DNA of 64,000 nucleotides from SABY01 sp964523795 (GCA_964523795.1 CAZGAO010000004.1:42060-106059); one strand, 5' to 3'. Positions 1-9,531 are shown, numbered from the stretch's first letter. The notes: generated from the sequence alone by a model not told the origin. Made by a program: numbers and translations.

Positions 1-1
1 G

Positions 2-2431
2 GATGCCTCCCTATGGATCGACCTGAACAGCAACCGTGAGTTTGAGAGCAACGAACGCCTGATTACGGATTTCAACCTCGCCACTGCCGGCACAGTTTAT
101 TCCGTCAATTTTACCCTTCCCGAAGAAGTTTATCCCGGGACTAAAAGAATGCGTATCCGAGCCAACTGGCAAAACAGTTCGGCTGATCCTTGCACCAATT
201 TCACTTACGGCGAAACCGAGGATTATACCATAATTATTGTAGCTCCTTTGTTGCCACTCGCCGATTTTACCGGCGAGCCTCGCTTAATTGCCGAAGGTGA
301 AAATGTACAATTTACCGATCTCTCTGCCAATCAGCCTCTGAGTTGGCAATGGGATTTTTCGGGAGGTACACCCGCTACCAGCAGTAATCAAAATCCTACG
401 ATAAGCTATGCCAATGCCGGAAGCTATTCAGTAAAACTACTGGTAACCAATGCCGGAGGCACCGACAGCGAAACAAAACTCAACTACATCACCGTAGTTG
501 AAGTTCCGGAATGCGCTGCCTTGATTTCTCCACCCAACAATGGCGTTGATATTAGCATTTCCACCCATTTGCAGTGGGCTGCTGTAACTGCGGCCACAGG
601 GTATAAAATATTTTTTGGTACAGATAACCCTCCTACAAATATTATTAATGGAAACGACCTGGAAAATGTCCTGACTTACAATCCGGCCAACGACCTCGAA
701 TATACCACTACTTACTATTGGCGGATCGTTGCCTACAACCAGGGCGCGGAGTCGATTGGCTGCGAAACATGGTCGTTTACAACGGCAGATGAGCCTCCGC
801 CCCCCGGACATTTTGCTCCGGTTTGGACAACGCCCTCTATGCCGATGACGATTTATGTGCTTGAAGCCTTGCTCGAAGAAACAGCATTGGAGATTGGGGA
901 CGAAATCGGTGTTTTCGATATCGACCCAAACACGGGCAACGAGATTTGTGTGGGGGCTGCTACACTTAGCGAAGCACTGGGTGCGAGCACATTTTTGGAG
1001 ATTATTGCCTCTGCTGACGATGCATCATTTCCCGGCCAGGCCAACGGCTTTACCCCCGGCCATACCATGCTTTATAAATATTGGAAACCTGAGAACGGCG
1101 AAATTCATAGCGTAAGAGCCAATTATCCTTATCAGGGATACGATGAGGTTTTTACCGCCCAGGGTTCAGCCTTCGCTGAATTATCCAGCACGGCTCTTAT
1201 TAACCAAAGTATTCCCTTGCAAGCAGGTTGGAACATGATTTCCTTTAGCGTGGAGCCCGAAAATATGGATATGCTCAATCTCGTTCAGCCCCTTATCGAT
1301 CAGGATAATCTTTTTAAGGTAGTGGACGAAAATGGGGGTACCATCTTCCACCTTCCCTTTCCTCCACCCAACGGACAATGGTCGAATACCATCAGCGATA
1401 TGGCCTGCACCGAAGGCTATTGCATTAAGGTTTACGAAAATACAAGCTTGGAAACCCAGGGCGTATGTTTGGAACTGCCCATGCAAATACCACTTGTGGA
1501 AGGCTGGAACATAATGAGCTATCCCTGCGCCCAGCCTGCCGAAGCCATGAGCGTGGTGCAGCCGCTGATCGATGCCGGAGCTTTGTTCAAGGTAGTGGAC
1601 GAAAACGGAGGTACCATCTTCCACCTTCCCTTCCCTCCTCCCAACGGGCAATGGTCGAATACCATCGGTAATTTTGAAAATGGCGAAGGTTATTATATCA
1701 AGGTAAATCAGGATATTACACTTAGCGTGGATGAACCGGCCAGGAATCATGTCTTAAATAAAACTATAGATATTTTAGACCCCATTTATTTTACCCCTTG
1801 CTGGCAGGGAAATCCATATCTGCCCATGCACGTGGTAATCGAACCTACAGAGATGCTTGCTCCCGGCGATGAGTTGGCGGTTTTTGACGGCGAGCTTTGT
1901 GTCGGTTCGCTGCTTTGCCCTGACGATCCTACCCAGCCCTTCATCATCACCTGCGCAGCAGACGATCCCGATACGGAGCTAATGGATGGATTTATTTCAG
2001 GCCATGATTATCGTGTGGAAGTTTGGAAACAAAATCAAAACCTGGTTTATCCAGATGTGGGTTATAGTCTGATCGAAGGCAGCGCTGTGTTTGCTCAACT
2101 GGCCACGGCGGTGCTTAGTCTCGATGATTTCCTTACCGGCATTTCTGAAATGGATCAAGGCATAATTAGCCTTGATATATATCCCAATCCGGTAAATAAT
2201 CAGGCCAACATTGTGTTTAATATTTCGGAAAACGGAAATGTAAAATTGGAAATTTGCGACCTTTACGGAAATGTTCTTTCTGAGGTAAGCAATGCAATTT
2301 ATTCCCCTGGAGAACATGGGTTTCAAGTTAGCATGGATCATTTTTCCTCGGGCTACTATCTTTTAAAGTATTCATTTAGCAACAGCGAAATCAATACCGA
2401 TCATTATCAAAAATTTATCATCATCAAATAA
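2..2431 (+). CDS. T9SS-exported multidomain protein (GEVED, PKD, FN3-like), 5' partial
   Basis: The reading frame is open from the first bases of the window, so the N-terminus lies upstream; about 809 codons are visible. In order there is the end of a GEVED domain (nt 2-240, closing with a GETEDYTI motif), a PKD domain (about 250-500, with WQWDFSGG), an FN3-like domain (about 505-785), a beta-rich region, two tandem 'GWN(M/I)' modules (about 1200-1460 and 1475-1730), a second beta-rich region and a C-terminal T9SS type A sorting domain (about 2155-2431, with YPNPVNN). Such proteins cross the outer membrane by type IX secretion and are released or anchored on the surface. No catalytic domain is visible; a binding or matrix role is an inference. 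The next gene starts 11 bases downstream and carries the same modules, so the two are probably co-expressed. Confidence 0.85.
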   Translation, partial: DASLWIDLNSNREFESNERLITDFNLATAGTVYSVNFTLPEEVYPGTKRMRIRANWQNSSADPCTNFTYGETEDYTIIIVAPLLPLADFTGEPRLIAEGENVQFTDLSANQPLSWQWDFSGGTPATSSNQNPTISYANAGSYSVKLLVTNAGGTDSETKLNYITVVEVPECAALISPPNNGVDISISTHLQWAAVTAATGYKIFFGTDNPPTNIINGNDLENVLTYNPANDLEYTTTYYWRIVAYNQGAESIGCETWSFTTADEPPPPGHFAPVWTTPSMPMTIYVLEALLEETALEIGDEIGVFDIDPNTGNEICVGAATLSEALGASTFLEIIASADDASFPGQANGFTPGHTMLYKYWKPENGEIHSVRANYPYQGYDEVFTAQGSAFAELSSTALINQSIPLQAGWNMISFSVEPENMDMLNLVQPLIDQDNLFKVVDENGGTIFHLPFPPPNGQWSNTISDMACTEGYCIKVYENTSLETQGVCLELPMQIPLVEGWNIMSYPCAQPAEAMSVVQPLIDAGALFKVVDENGGTIFHLPFPPPNGQWSNTIGNFENGEGYYIKVNQDITLSVDEPARNHVLNKTIDILDPIYFTPCWQGNPYLPMHVVIEPTEMLAPGDELAVFDGELCVGSLLCPDDPTQPFIITCAADDPDTELMDGFISGHDYRVEVWKQNQNLVYPDVGYSLIEGSAVFAQLATAVLSLDDFLTGISEMDQGIISLDIYPNPVNNQANIVFNISENGNVKLEICDLYGNVLSEVSNAIYSPGEHGFQVSMDHFSSGYYLLKYSFSNSEINTDHYQKFIIIK
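1316..1666 (+). repeat. Near-identical intragenic direct repeat (about 78 bp, 273 bp apart)
   Basis: Bases 1316-1393 and 1589-1666 are nearly identical and lie 273 bp (91 codons) apart in frame. They encode the core of the two GWN modules (motifs KVVDENGG, LPFPPPNGQW and SNTI). The nucleotide-level identity points to recent duplication or gene conversion. Confidence 0.85.
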
Positions 2432-2442
2432 AAATTTAAATT

Positions 2443-5400
2443 ATGAACAGGAATTATCAAATAGTATTTCTTCTTATATTTTTCTGTGGTTTAATAATAA
2501 ATCCGCTTAAAGCCCAGGATGGCAAAACCCGGGGTGAGCATCAACAGCTTTATAAAAACGGGCAATATTCGCCTTACGAAGTTTTGGATACCCGCGTGGA
2601 TAATATGCGTTACTGGAAAGAGGTAGCACGCCTGGGACTTACCGAAACCACGCCCTACCGCGAGGTGCCCAAAGGGATTTTTATTGGGACAAAAATTGAT
2701 GCACTTAGCGTAATCAACGAAGATTCGCCGGATGTGCCGGTAACTACGCAAAATTCGACACAAAGCGAAAATTCTGTTTTTGTCGATCCTACCAACCCTG
2801 ATCACGTGCTGCAATCCAACAATTCAACCCAAAACCCGGTCGGTTCGCTTTATGGAGCCAATTATTTTTACAGCTACAATTTTGGAAGTACCTGGGGCGG
2901 CTCGGTGCAGGGAGCCGGAGGAGGCAACTCAGGCGACCCGGCCACGGCCATTAGCCTAAGTGGTCGCCAATATGTGGGTTTTATACACAGCAACAGCGGC
3001 CAGGGTGTTTCTTATTCTACCAACGGCACTTCCTGGACTTCGGTAATCGTGGATGCCGGAAGCGGATCTTCGCTGCTGGACAAGAATCATCTATGGATCG
3101 ACAACAGTCCTGTCAGCCCTTACGAAGGCAATGTGCATGTAGCGTGGACTGATTTTGGCGGACCCAACGATGCCGAAATCGAGTTTTCGTATTCTTCCAA
3201 CGATGGCCTCAGCTATTCCACATCTCAGAATATCAGTTCGGCGATCAATGCCGGCAGCCATAATCAGGGTGTAAATCTGCAAACCGGCCCCAATGGTGAG
3301 GTTTATGCCGTATGGGCAGTTTATGATAGCTGGCCTTCGGACGAAAGTACTCTGGGCTTTGCTAAATCGTTAAATGGCGGAGCTACCTGGCAACCCGCCG
3401 AGCGCATTATCTCCAACATTCGCGGCATTCGCACCTCTGAAACTTCCAAAAACCATCGGGTCAACTCATTCCCGTCCATGGCCTGCGATATTGGCGGCGA
3501 TGGTTCCATTTATATTGTTTGGACAAATATTGGCGTGCCGGGAATTAATACCGGTAATGATATTGACGTGTATATGATCCGCTCGGGCGATGAAGGCGAA
3601 AGCTGGTCGGCACCCATCAGGGTAAATCAGGATGCAAGCGGCCAGGGCAACGAACACTATTTCCCCTGGATTACCTGCGATCCAATAAACAGCGCATTGA
3701 GCGTTGTCTTTTACGATGACCGCAATGTTGGTGGAAGCCAGTGTGAAGTATTTTGCGCCAATTCCTTCGATGGCGGCAGCACCTGGGAAGACTTCCGCGT
3801 GAGCGATGTGAGTTTTACACCTGTAGCAATCCCTGGCCTGGCCGGTGGATACATGGGCGACTATCTCGGTATTTCGGCGCGTGGCGGAAAAGTATATCCG
3901 GTGTGGACCGATAACCGCTCGGGAGTTACCATGACTTATACCTCGCCCTACCTCACCAATACCCTCGCCCGCCCCGAAAACCTCCATGCCACTTTAAATG
4001 CCGAAACCGGCCAGGTGGATTTAATATGGAACTTTACAGCGGTGCCCGGCTTCGAGTACTTTATTATTTACCGCGATGATGTCCAGATAGGAACTACGAC
4101 CGCTAAACTATTTACCGACTTTTTGCCCGATTATGGGCTTTACGAATACACGCTTACCGCCATGCACAGCGAGGGCGAATCTGCGGCAGTGCTTACCAGT
4201 TTGCAATGGGGCGATGCACAACTTGCCGTCGATCCGGCATCTTTCAATCTTAATATTCAGCCTGGGACAACATCCGCTACACAGCTGACGATTAGCAATG
4301 CAGGCCAACTGGATTTGATTTTTGATGTATCTTCATCCACTGAGCCTATTCGCGGACGAGATTATTGTCCAGCTACAACCAGCAACGAGGATGAGTTCAT
4401 TTCCAACGTTAGCTTTGGCGAAATTAACAACAGCAGCACCTGGCAGGGAGGTGTAGCTGATTATACCGATCAAAGTACCGACCTCGAAGTGGGTGCCAGC
4501 GAGAACATCGTAGTTACCAACGGAAATGCCTGGGCGAGCGATAGGGTTACCGTATGGGTGGACTGGGACAGCGACTTTGAGTTTGAAACGGCTACGAACG
4601 AAGAGTTTGTGCTGATCAATGTAGGAGGCACGGGTCAAACCTTTACCGGCAGCATTACGGCTCCTCAGGGAACCCAGAGTGGCGAAAAGCGGATGCGCGT
4701 CAGGATGACCTATTCTTCAGCTCCCGCGCCTTGCAACAGCTCAAGCTATGGCGAAGTGGAAGATTATACCATCAATGTTTCGGGATGGCTGCTGGTGGAT
4801 AATGTGAGCGGAACGCTTGCACCCGGGCAATCGCAAGCCGTGGATATTCAACTGGATGCCACAGACCTTGCTCTGGGAACTTACACCGGAAATATTCATA
4901 TCCAAAGCAACGACCCGGATACGCCTGTACTTGATGTGCCGCTTACGCTAAATGTGGCAATCGCAATTCCGCTTTCGTTAAATGTAACAGCAAATCCTGA
5001 AACCATCACTCAGGGAGAATCATCACAACTCAATGCTTTGCCCCAGGGCGGCTCGGGAGCTTACACGTATAGCTGGACTTCCAGCCCGGCCGGCTTTAGT
5101 TCTTCCATCGCCAATCCTGTGCATAGCCCACAGGAAACCACCACTTATTTTGTGGAGGTAAACGATGGCACACAAACAGTGTCAGGGTCAGCAATGGTAA
5201 CGGTTGAATCGGCTACCCTTACTCAGGATATCAGCCTTTTGCAGGGATGGAATATTATTTCGTCGCGAATCGTGCCCGGGAACCCCGACATGCTTTCGGT
5301 GGTTCAGCCGCTTATCGATGATGACTTGCTGTATAAAGTTATCGATGAACAGGGCGGAACGGTTTTTTATCTGCCCTTCCCCCCTCCGGGACATTGGAAT

Positions 5401-6450
5401 AATTCGATTGGAGATATTGACCCTGCCGAAGGCTATTACATGAAAGTAAATGCGGCCACGACGCTTTCTTTGAGCGGAACACCTGCTGATTTACCCTTAA
5501 CGATTAACCTCCACCAGGGCTGGAACATGATTTCGTATCCCTGCGAGCAAGCCCAAAATGCACTTGCGCTGGTGCAGCCACTCATCGATGCCGGCGTGCT
5601 GTATAAAGTTATTGCCCAGAATGGCGGCGTTATCTTTTACCTGCCCTTCCCCGAGCCCGGGCATTGGGCCAACTCCATTGGTGATTTTCAAGCCGGACAA
5701 GGTTATTATGTTAAAGTGAGCGAAGACATCAACCTTACCATCGAAAATCCGGCAAAGGCCAATCAAACTTTTTTTAATGCACCTGTCGCGCATAAGCCGG
5801 TATTTTTTGAAACCATATTTCCAAATAATCCTTACCAGCCCATGGCCATTGCTGTTAAAACCAGTTCGTGGATGGAGCCTGGTGACGAAATTGCCGTTTT
5901 TGATGGCGATATATGTGTGGGGGTTTCGGTCTTTACCAATCATCAGGAGGATTTTATTATAATTCCGGTTGGGATGGATGATTCTGAAAGTGAAGAAATA
6001 GAAGGTGCAAGAGCTGGCAACGATTATTCGATCAGGCTATGGAATCGCAATTCGCAGACACTTTACGATGCTATCGACTTCGACTACCTCCAGGGGAGTT
6101 TCGATTTTGCTCTGCTCGAAACCGCCCTTATCGAACTCAATCCGCTGCTTACGCAAATGCAAAGTCTGGACAAGCCTGTTAAAATCAGTCTGCATCCCAA
6201 CCCCATGCGCGAGGAAGCCGTATTGGAATTTGCCCTGCCCAAAAGTGCCTTTGCCACTATTCACATTTATGATGGGATGGGAAGTCTGAAAGCAAGGCTG
6301 GCCAAGCGATGGATAGATAAAAGCGAAAGCCTGAAATTAAACAAGAGCGATTTGCACCTGGAGCCAGGGGTTTATACTATGCAAATCATCCTTAGCGACA
6401 CACCCGGTGCCAATCCATTGGTAAGGGTGATTAAATTTGTGGTGTATTAA
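2443..6450 (+). CDS. T9SS-exported sialidase/BNR-like beta-propeller with GEVED domain
   Basis: 1335 residues. An N-terminal signal peptide (about 1-24, ending KAQ) precedes a BNR/sialidase-like propeller (about 100-500) with Asp-box-like motifs such as SxDGGxTW (SFDGGSTW, SGDEGESW). Then follow an FN3 domain (about 515-590), an Ig-like 'AVDPASFNL' domain, a GEVED domain (ending YGEVEDYTINV), a short beta domain, a PKD-like domain, two GWN modules like those of the upstream gene, and a T9SS sorting domain (HPNPMREE). The BNR fold is shared by sialidases and many non-enzymatic propellers; I cannot assign the sialidase Arg triad, so activity is open. The start is ATG 2443, 11 bases after the upstream stop. 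Its stop overlaps the next ATG (TAATG), suggesting translational coupling to the oxidoreductase gene. Confidence 0.82.
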   Translation: MNRNYQIVFLLIFFCGLIINPLKAQDGKTRGEHQQLYKNGQYSPYEVLDTRVDNMRYWKEVARLGLTETTPYREVPKGIFIGTKIDALSVINEDSPDVPVTTQNSTQSENSVFVDPTNPDHVLQSNNSTQNPVGSLYGANYFYSYNFGSTWGGSVQGAGGGNSGDPATAISLSGRQYVGFIHSNSGQGVSYSTNGTSWTSVIVDAGSGSSLLDKNHLWIDNSPVSPYEGNVHVAWTDFGGPNDAEIEFSYSSNDGLSYSTSQNISSAINAGSHNQGVNLQTGPNGEVYAVWAVYDSWPSDESTLGFAKSLNGGATWQPAERIISNIRGIRTSETSKNHRVNSFPSMACDIGGDGSIYIVWTNIGVPGINTGNDIDVYMIRSGDEGESWSAPIRVNQDASGQGNEHYFPWITCDPINSALSVVFYDDRNVGGSQCEVFCANSFDGGSTWEDFRVSDVSFTPVAIPGLAGGYMGDYLGISARGGKVYPVWTDNRSGVTMTYTSPYLTNTLARPENLHATLNAETGQVDLIWNFTAVPGFEYFIIYRDDVQIGTTTAKLFTDFLPDYGLYEYTLTAMHSEGESAAVLTSLQWGDAQLAVDPASFNLNIQPGTTSATQLTISNAGQLDLIFDVSSSTEPIRGRDYCPATTSNEDEFISNVSFGEINNSSTWQGGVADYTDQSTDLEVGASENIVVTNGNAWASDRVTVWVDWDSDFEFETATNEEFVLINVGGTGQTFTGSITAPQGTQSGEKRMRVRMTYSSAPAPCNSSSYGEVEDYTINVSGWLLVDNVSGTLAPGQSQAVDIQLDATDLALGTYTGNIHIQSNDPDTPVLDVPLTLNVAIAIPLSLNVTANPETITQGESSQLNALPQGGSGAYTYSWTSSPAGFSSSIANPVHSPQETTTYFVEVNDGTQTVSGSAMVTVESATLTQDISLLQGWNIISSRIVPGNPDMLSVVQPLIDDDLLYKVIDEQGGTVFYLPFPPPGHWNNSIGDIDPAEGYYMKVNAATTLSLSGTPADLPLTINLHQGWNMISYPCEQAQNALALVQPLIDAGVLYKVIAQNGGVIFYLPFPEPGHWANSIGDFQAGQGYYVKVSEDINLTIENPAKANQTFFNAPVAHKPVFFETIFPNNPYQPMAIAVKTSSWMEPGDEIAVFDGDICVGVSVFTNHQEDFIIIPVGMDDSESEEIEGARAGNDYSIRLWNRNSQTLYDAIDFDYLQGSFDFALLETALIELNPLLTQMQSLDKPVKISLHPNPMREEAVLEFALPKSAFATIHIYDGMGSLKARLAKRWIDKSESLKLNKSDLHLEPGVYTMQIILSDTPGANPLVRVIKFVVY

Positions 6451-8033
6451 TGAACATTAAAATTAACAACATAGCCCTCGATATTCCTGTCGGCACCTCA
6501 CTTTTGCAGGCGGCCGGGATGGCCGGAATCGAAATCCCGACCATGTGCTTTGGAGGTGAGGATTACCACAATCATCCTTCGTGCATGGTGTGTGTGGTAA
6601 AGGATGCTAAAACCGGCAAGCTGCTCCCCTCGTGCGCCACGCCTGCCGAAGAAGGGATGGAGATACTGACCGGGGATGAAGAAGTGATTCAGGCTCGGCG
6701 CGAAGCACTGGAGCTGCTGATGAGCGACCACGTAGGCGATTGCGAGGCTCCCTGCCGCGTGGCTTGCCCTGCCTTTATGGATATTCCCCGGATGAATCGC
6801 TTAATTGCTGATGGCAAGATGGAGGAAGCCTTGCGGGTTGTGCGACAGGAAATCGCCCTGCCGCTTATCCTGGGCTATATCTGCCCGGCTCCCTGCGAAA
6901 AGGTATGCCGCCGTGCCAGCGTGGATGCAGCGGTTTCGATTTGCCAACTCAAAAAATTTGTTGCCGCCAAAGATTTAATAAATAACAAGCCCCATTTCCC
7001 TGAAAAGCAAAAACCATCCGGAAAAAAAGTAGCCATCGTTGGCTCGGGACCGGCCGGACTGGCCTGCGCTTTTCACCTGGTGGAGGCCGGACACCAGGTT
7101 GTTATTTTCGAGCAGCAAGATAAAGCCGGGGGTGCGCTTTTGCAAATCCCCACCTCCCGGCTCCCTTATGAAGTGCTGTCGGCCGAAGTAAACTGGCTGC
7201 GCGATTTTGGCGTGGAATTTCGCCCGGGGCAGACCATCACCCGTGAAGTGCTCAACGATAAAATCCGTCCGCAATATGATGCCGTGGTGCTGGCAACGGG
7301 ACTTAGACAAAGTGATATGGGTTTTCTGGCTGATTTTAAAAAGACGGACACCAGCCCCATCGCTGATCCCGAAACTTGCGAAACTCCGGTCTCCGGCATC
7401 TTCGCCTGTGGCAGCATTATTCGCGAGCAGAAAATGGCCGTTAAGTCTTTGGCTCAGGGAAAGCTGGCCGCACAATCGGTCAACGCTTTTTTGAAAGGCC
7501 AAAAGCCAGTGCCCGTGAAAAGGCAGTTCAATTCAAAGTTTGGAAAACTGAAGCCGGAAGAGATCGCAGAATACCTCAAGGAATCTGTCGAAGGCGGCCG
7601 GCTGGAACCCGGAGATGGCGATTTAAAAGGATTTTCTCCTGCCGAAGCCCGGAGCGAAGCACAACGATGCCTGCACTGCGACTGCCGAAAGGTGGACAAC
7701 TGCAAGCTGCGCACCTACTCCGATCTTTATCAGGTCGATCGGCGCAAGTATGCCGATGGCTCCCGTAATTCGATCACCAAAAACTTTAGCCACAGCACCA
7801 TCGTTTATGAAGCCGAAAAGTGCATCCGCTGCGGGCTTTGCATCGAAATAGCCAAGGCCGAAACAAAACTGGCCGGATTGAGTTTTATTGGACGGGGTTT
7901 CACCGTAAAGGTAGATATTCCTTTCGATCGCAGTTTGGAGGAAGCCCTGCAAACAACCGCTTTGAAATGTGCAGAACTTTGTCCTACCGGTGCCATCGCT
8001 AAGAAGATGGAATCTGAAAACATTATTGCATAA
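6450..8033 (+). CDS. Fe-S/FAD oxidoreductase with NuoG-like and GltD-like parts, lacking the NAD(P)H domain
   Basis: 527 residues, cytoplasmic. Residues 1-70 are a 2Fe-2S ferredoxin domain with ligands C33, C45, C48 and C62 as in NuoG. Residues 95-170 form the GltD-type Fe-S domain (C98, C102, C106, C145, C149, C153). A flavin-binding Rossmann motif GSGPAG is at 198-203. Near the C-terminus CxxCxxC (458, 461, 464) and C507 match the spacing of the NuoG N4 cluster ligands. In GltD relatives a second, NAD(P)H-binding Rossmann domain of about 170 residues sits between the ATG motif (282-284) and the GIFACGS motif (317-322); here only about 32 residues separate them. The protein may pass electrons between partner proteins rather than oxidise NADPH; this is an inference. 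It overlaps the upstream stop by one base. Confidence 0.75.
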   Translation: MNIKINNIALDIPVGTSLLQAAGMAGIEIPTMCFGGEDYHNHPSCMVCVVKDAKTGKLLPSCATPAEEGMEILTGDEEVIQARREALELLMSDHVGDCEAPCRVACPAFMDIPRMNRLIADGKMEEALRVVRQEIALPLILGYICPAPCEKVCRRASVDAAVSICQLKKFVAAKDLINNKPHFPEKQKPSGKKVAIVGSGPAGLACAFHLVEAGHQVVIFEQQDKAGGALLQIPTSRLPYEVLSAEVNWLRDFGVEFRPGQTITREVLNDKIRPQYDAVVLATGLRQSDMGFLADFKKTDTSPIADPETCETPVSGIFACGSIIREQKMAVKSLAQGKLAAQSVNAFLKGQKPVPVKRQFNSKFGKLKPEEIAEYLKESVEGGRLEPGDGDLKGFSPAEARSEAQRCLHCDCRKVDNCKLRTYSDLYQVDRRKYADGSRNSITKNFSHSTIVYEAEKCIRCGLCIEIAKAETKLAGLSFIGRGFTVKVDIPFDRSLEEALQTTALKCAELCPTGAIAKKMESENIIA

Positions 8034-8083
8034 AGCAAAATGAATAATGTAAAACGCAATCATTCTCAAAATGTTAATATTAC

Positions 8084-8116
8084 GGTGCGCCTGCCCCGTT
8101 TTTTCGGGGCTGCACC
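8084..8116. repeat. Imperfect GC-rich hairpin between oxidoreductase and propeller genes
   Basis: GGTGC and GCCCCG on the left pair with CGGGGC and GCACC on the right around a T-rich loop, with a small internal asymmetry. There is no T-run after the stem on either strand, so it is a weak terminator candidate. Its GCCCCG/CGGGGC core resembles the hairpin near 57635. Confidence 0.55.
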
Positions 8117-8215
8117 TTACGATGTCCACACAACTTTTTTACTACAAATATTACGCGGCTCTGCCGCTTTATAATTTAGCATCATGTTCATTAATTCTTA
8201 TTATTAAATTATAAT

Positions 8216-9325
8216 ATGAGATTTGTATTAAGTTTTATTTCGATTTTTTTATTTATCCAAAATGGATTTTCACAGGATAGCGACTGCTGGCCTTCCTTTC
8301 GGGGAAACCCGCAGCAAATGGGCACTACCTCTGTCGAAATTCCCGATGCCCTGAGCCTGCTTTGGACTTTTAAAACCGATGATGAAATCAAGTCGTCGCC
8401 GATTATTTGCGGAAAGACGGCCTACATCGCCTCGGGCGATGGCTACGTTTACGCGCTAAATGATGAGGGTAAACTGAAATGGAAATTCAATACCGAAACC
8501 GCCATCGAAGCACCGCCCTTGCTTTTGGACGAAACCATCTATGTCGGATCGCTCGAAGGGATTTTGTTTGCCCTGGATGCCAGCTCAGGCGATGAACTTT
8601 GGCGATACACCACCGATGGGCAAATCTCGGGCAGCGCAACGTATGCCTGGGACAAGAAGCGCAAGGCAAATACAATTATGCTTGGAAGCTACGACTTTCG
8701 CCTTCATGCCGTGGATGCCCAAAGTGGCGATTCGCTTTGGAAATACGAATCGGACAACTACATCAACGGAGCCGTGGCCACTGATGGGCAAACGGCGGTT
8801 TTTGGCGGCTGCGACGGACACCTGCATTTTGTGGATGTAAACACCGGGCAGCTCGTGCATAAAATTGAGGTTGGCACCTACATCGCTTCCTCGGCGGCCA
8901 TTGCGGCAAAAATGCTTTTCGTGGGCGATTACGATGGCGGATTTTACGGAATTAGCCTGGAGGAAAACAAAATAGCCTGGACACATGAAAAAGCCGGTGA
9001 GATTTTAGGTTCGCCAGCCGTAAAGGGAAACAAAGTAATTATTGGCACGCGAAGCAAAAACGTCTTTTGTTTTGATACAACAAGTGGCGAGGTATTGTGG
9101 AAATTTAAAGCTTTGGGGAAGGTGGAAAGCTCGCCGGTAATTGCCGGTGACAAGGTGCTGATTGCTGCCGGCGATGGCCGTCTCTACCTGCTTGCGCTGG
9201 ACAGTGGCGAAGAGCTTTGGGCCTACGAAATCGGCAGTCCGCTGTTTGCAAGCCCGGCTGTGGTGGAGGGTTTGATTTTGGTGGCCGCACTCAATGGCGA
9301 AGTTTATGCTTTTGGGTGGGAGTAA
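8216..9325 (+). CDS. Secreted PQQ-binding-like beta-propeller protein
   Basis: 369 residues with a signal peptide (about 1-20, ending GFSQ). The mature start WPSFRGNPQQMG is typical of PQQ-like (pyrrolo-quinoline quinone) propellers, and blades repeat the pattern GxxYALDxxSGxxLWxY (for example YVYALNDEGKLKWKF, LHAVDAQSGDSLWKY, LYLLALDSGEELWAY), giving 7 to 8 blades. No alcohol-dehydrogenase catalytic residues can be assigned, so it is probably a periplasmic or surface scaffold of the BamB/PQQ-like type rather than a proven quinoprotein. It follows the Fe-S oxidoreductase by 182 bases on the same strand. The start ATG 8216 is set by the signal peptide. Confidence 0.8.
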   Translation: MRFVLSFISIFLFIQNGFSQDSDCWPSFRGNPQQMGTTSVEIPDALSLLWTFKTDDEIKSSPIICGKTAYIASGDGYVYALNDEGKLKWKFNTETAIEAPPLLLDETIYVGSLEGILFALDASSGDELWRYTTDGQISGSATYAWDKKRKANTIMLGSYDFRLHAVDAQSGDSLWKYESDNYINGAVATDGQTAVFGGCDGHLHFVDVNTGQLVHKIEVGTYIASSAAIAAKMLFVGDYDGGFYGISLEENKIAWTHEKAGEILGSPAVKGNKVIIGTRSKNVFCFDTTSGEVLWKFKALGKVESSPVIAGDKVLIAAGDGRLYLLALDSGEELWAYEIGSPLFASPAVVEGLILVAALNGEVYAFGWE

Positions 9326-9385
9326 AATAATTAGTGTTCGCTTTTTGAGTAAAATGACATGTTTTCGCAAAAGCCTGTATCTTAT

Positions 9386-9531
9386 GAGATTTCTCCTGCC
9401 GCGTTGCGGCATCGAAATGACAAAGTCTCAGGCTATAAATGGGGGGGGTGAGAATGTGGGCGCTTCGCGCCCACATTCTCACCCCCTCTACCCGCTCGGA
9501 TCGTGTCATTTCGACCAAAGGGAGAAATCTC
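9386..9531. repeat. Nested inverted-repeat element with a perfect 20-bp central stem
   Basis: Outer arms GAGATTTCTCC (9386-9396) and TCGAAATGACA (9412-9422) are mirrored by TGTCATTTCGA (9504-9514) and GGAGAAATCTC (9521-9531). Inside lies a perfect 20-bp stem (9444-9463 with 9467-9486, loop TTC). The left arm also contains a small GCCGC/GCGGC hairpin (9398-9410). The whole can fold as a branched structure. Together with the hairpins at 9578-9597 and 9619-9663 it fills the 468-base gap between the propeller gene and the glycosyltransferase; no coding sequence is visible there. Confidence 0.85.

Noticed and set aside
2443..6450. Confident call of sialidase activity
   Set aside because: Asp-box-like motifs occur in many non-enzymatic propellers and I could not assign the catalytic Arg triad, Tyr and Glu.
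6450..8033. Complete glutamate synthase small subunit
   Set aside because: The NAD(P)H-binding domain is absent, a NuoG-like 2Fe-2S domain is present, and there is no large subunit gene beside it.
9444..9486. Intrinsic terminator for the propeller gene
   Set aside because: The stem is strong, but no T-run follows it on either strand and it lies 118 bases after the stop; a repeat element explains it better.
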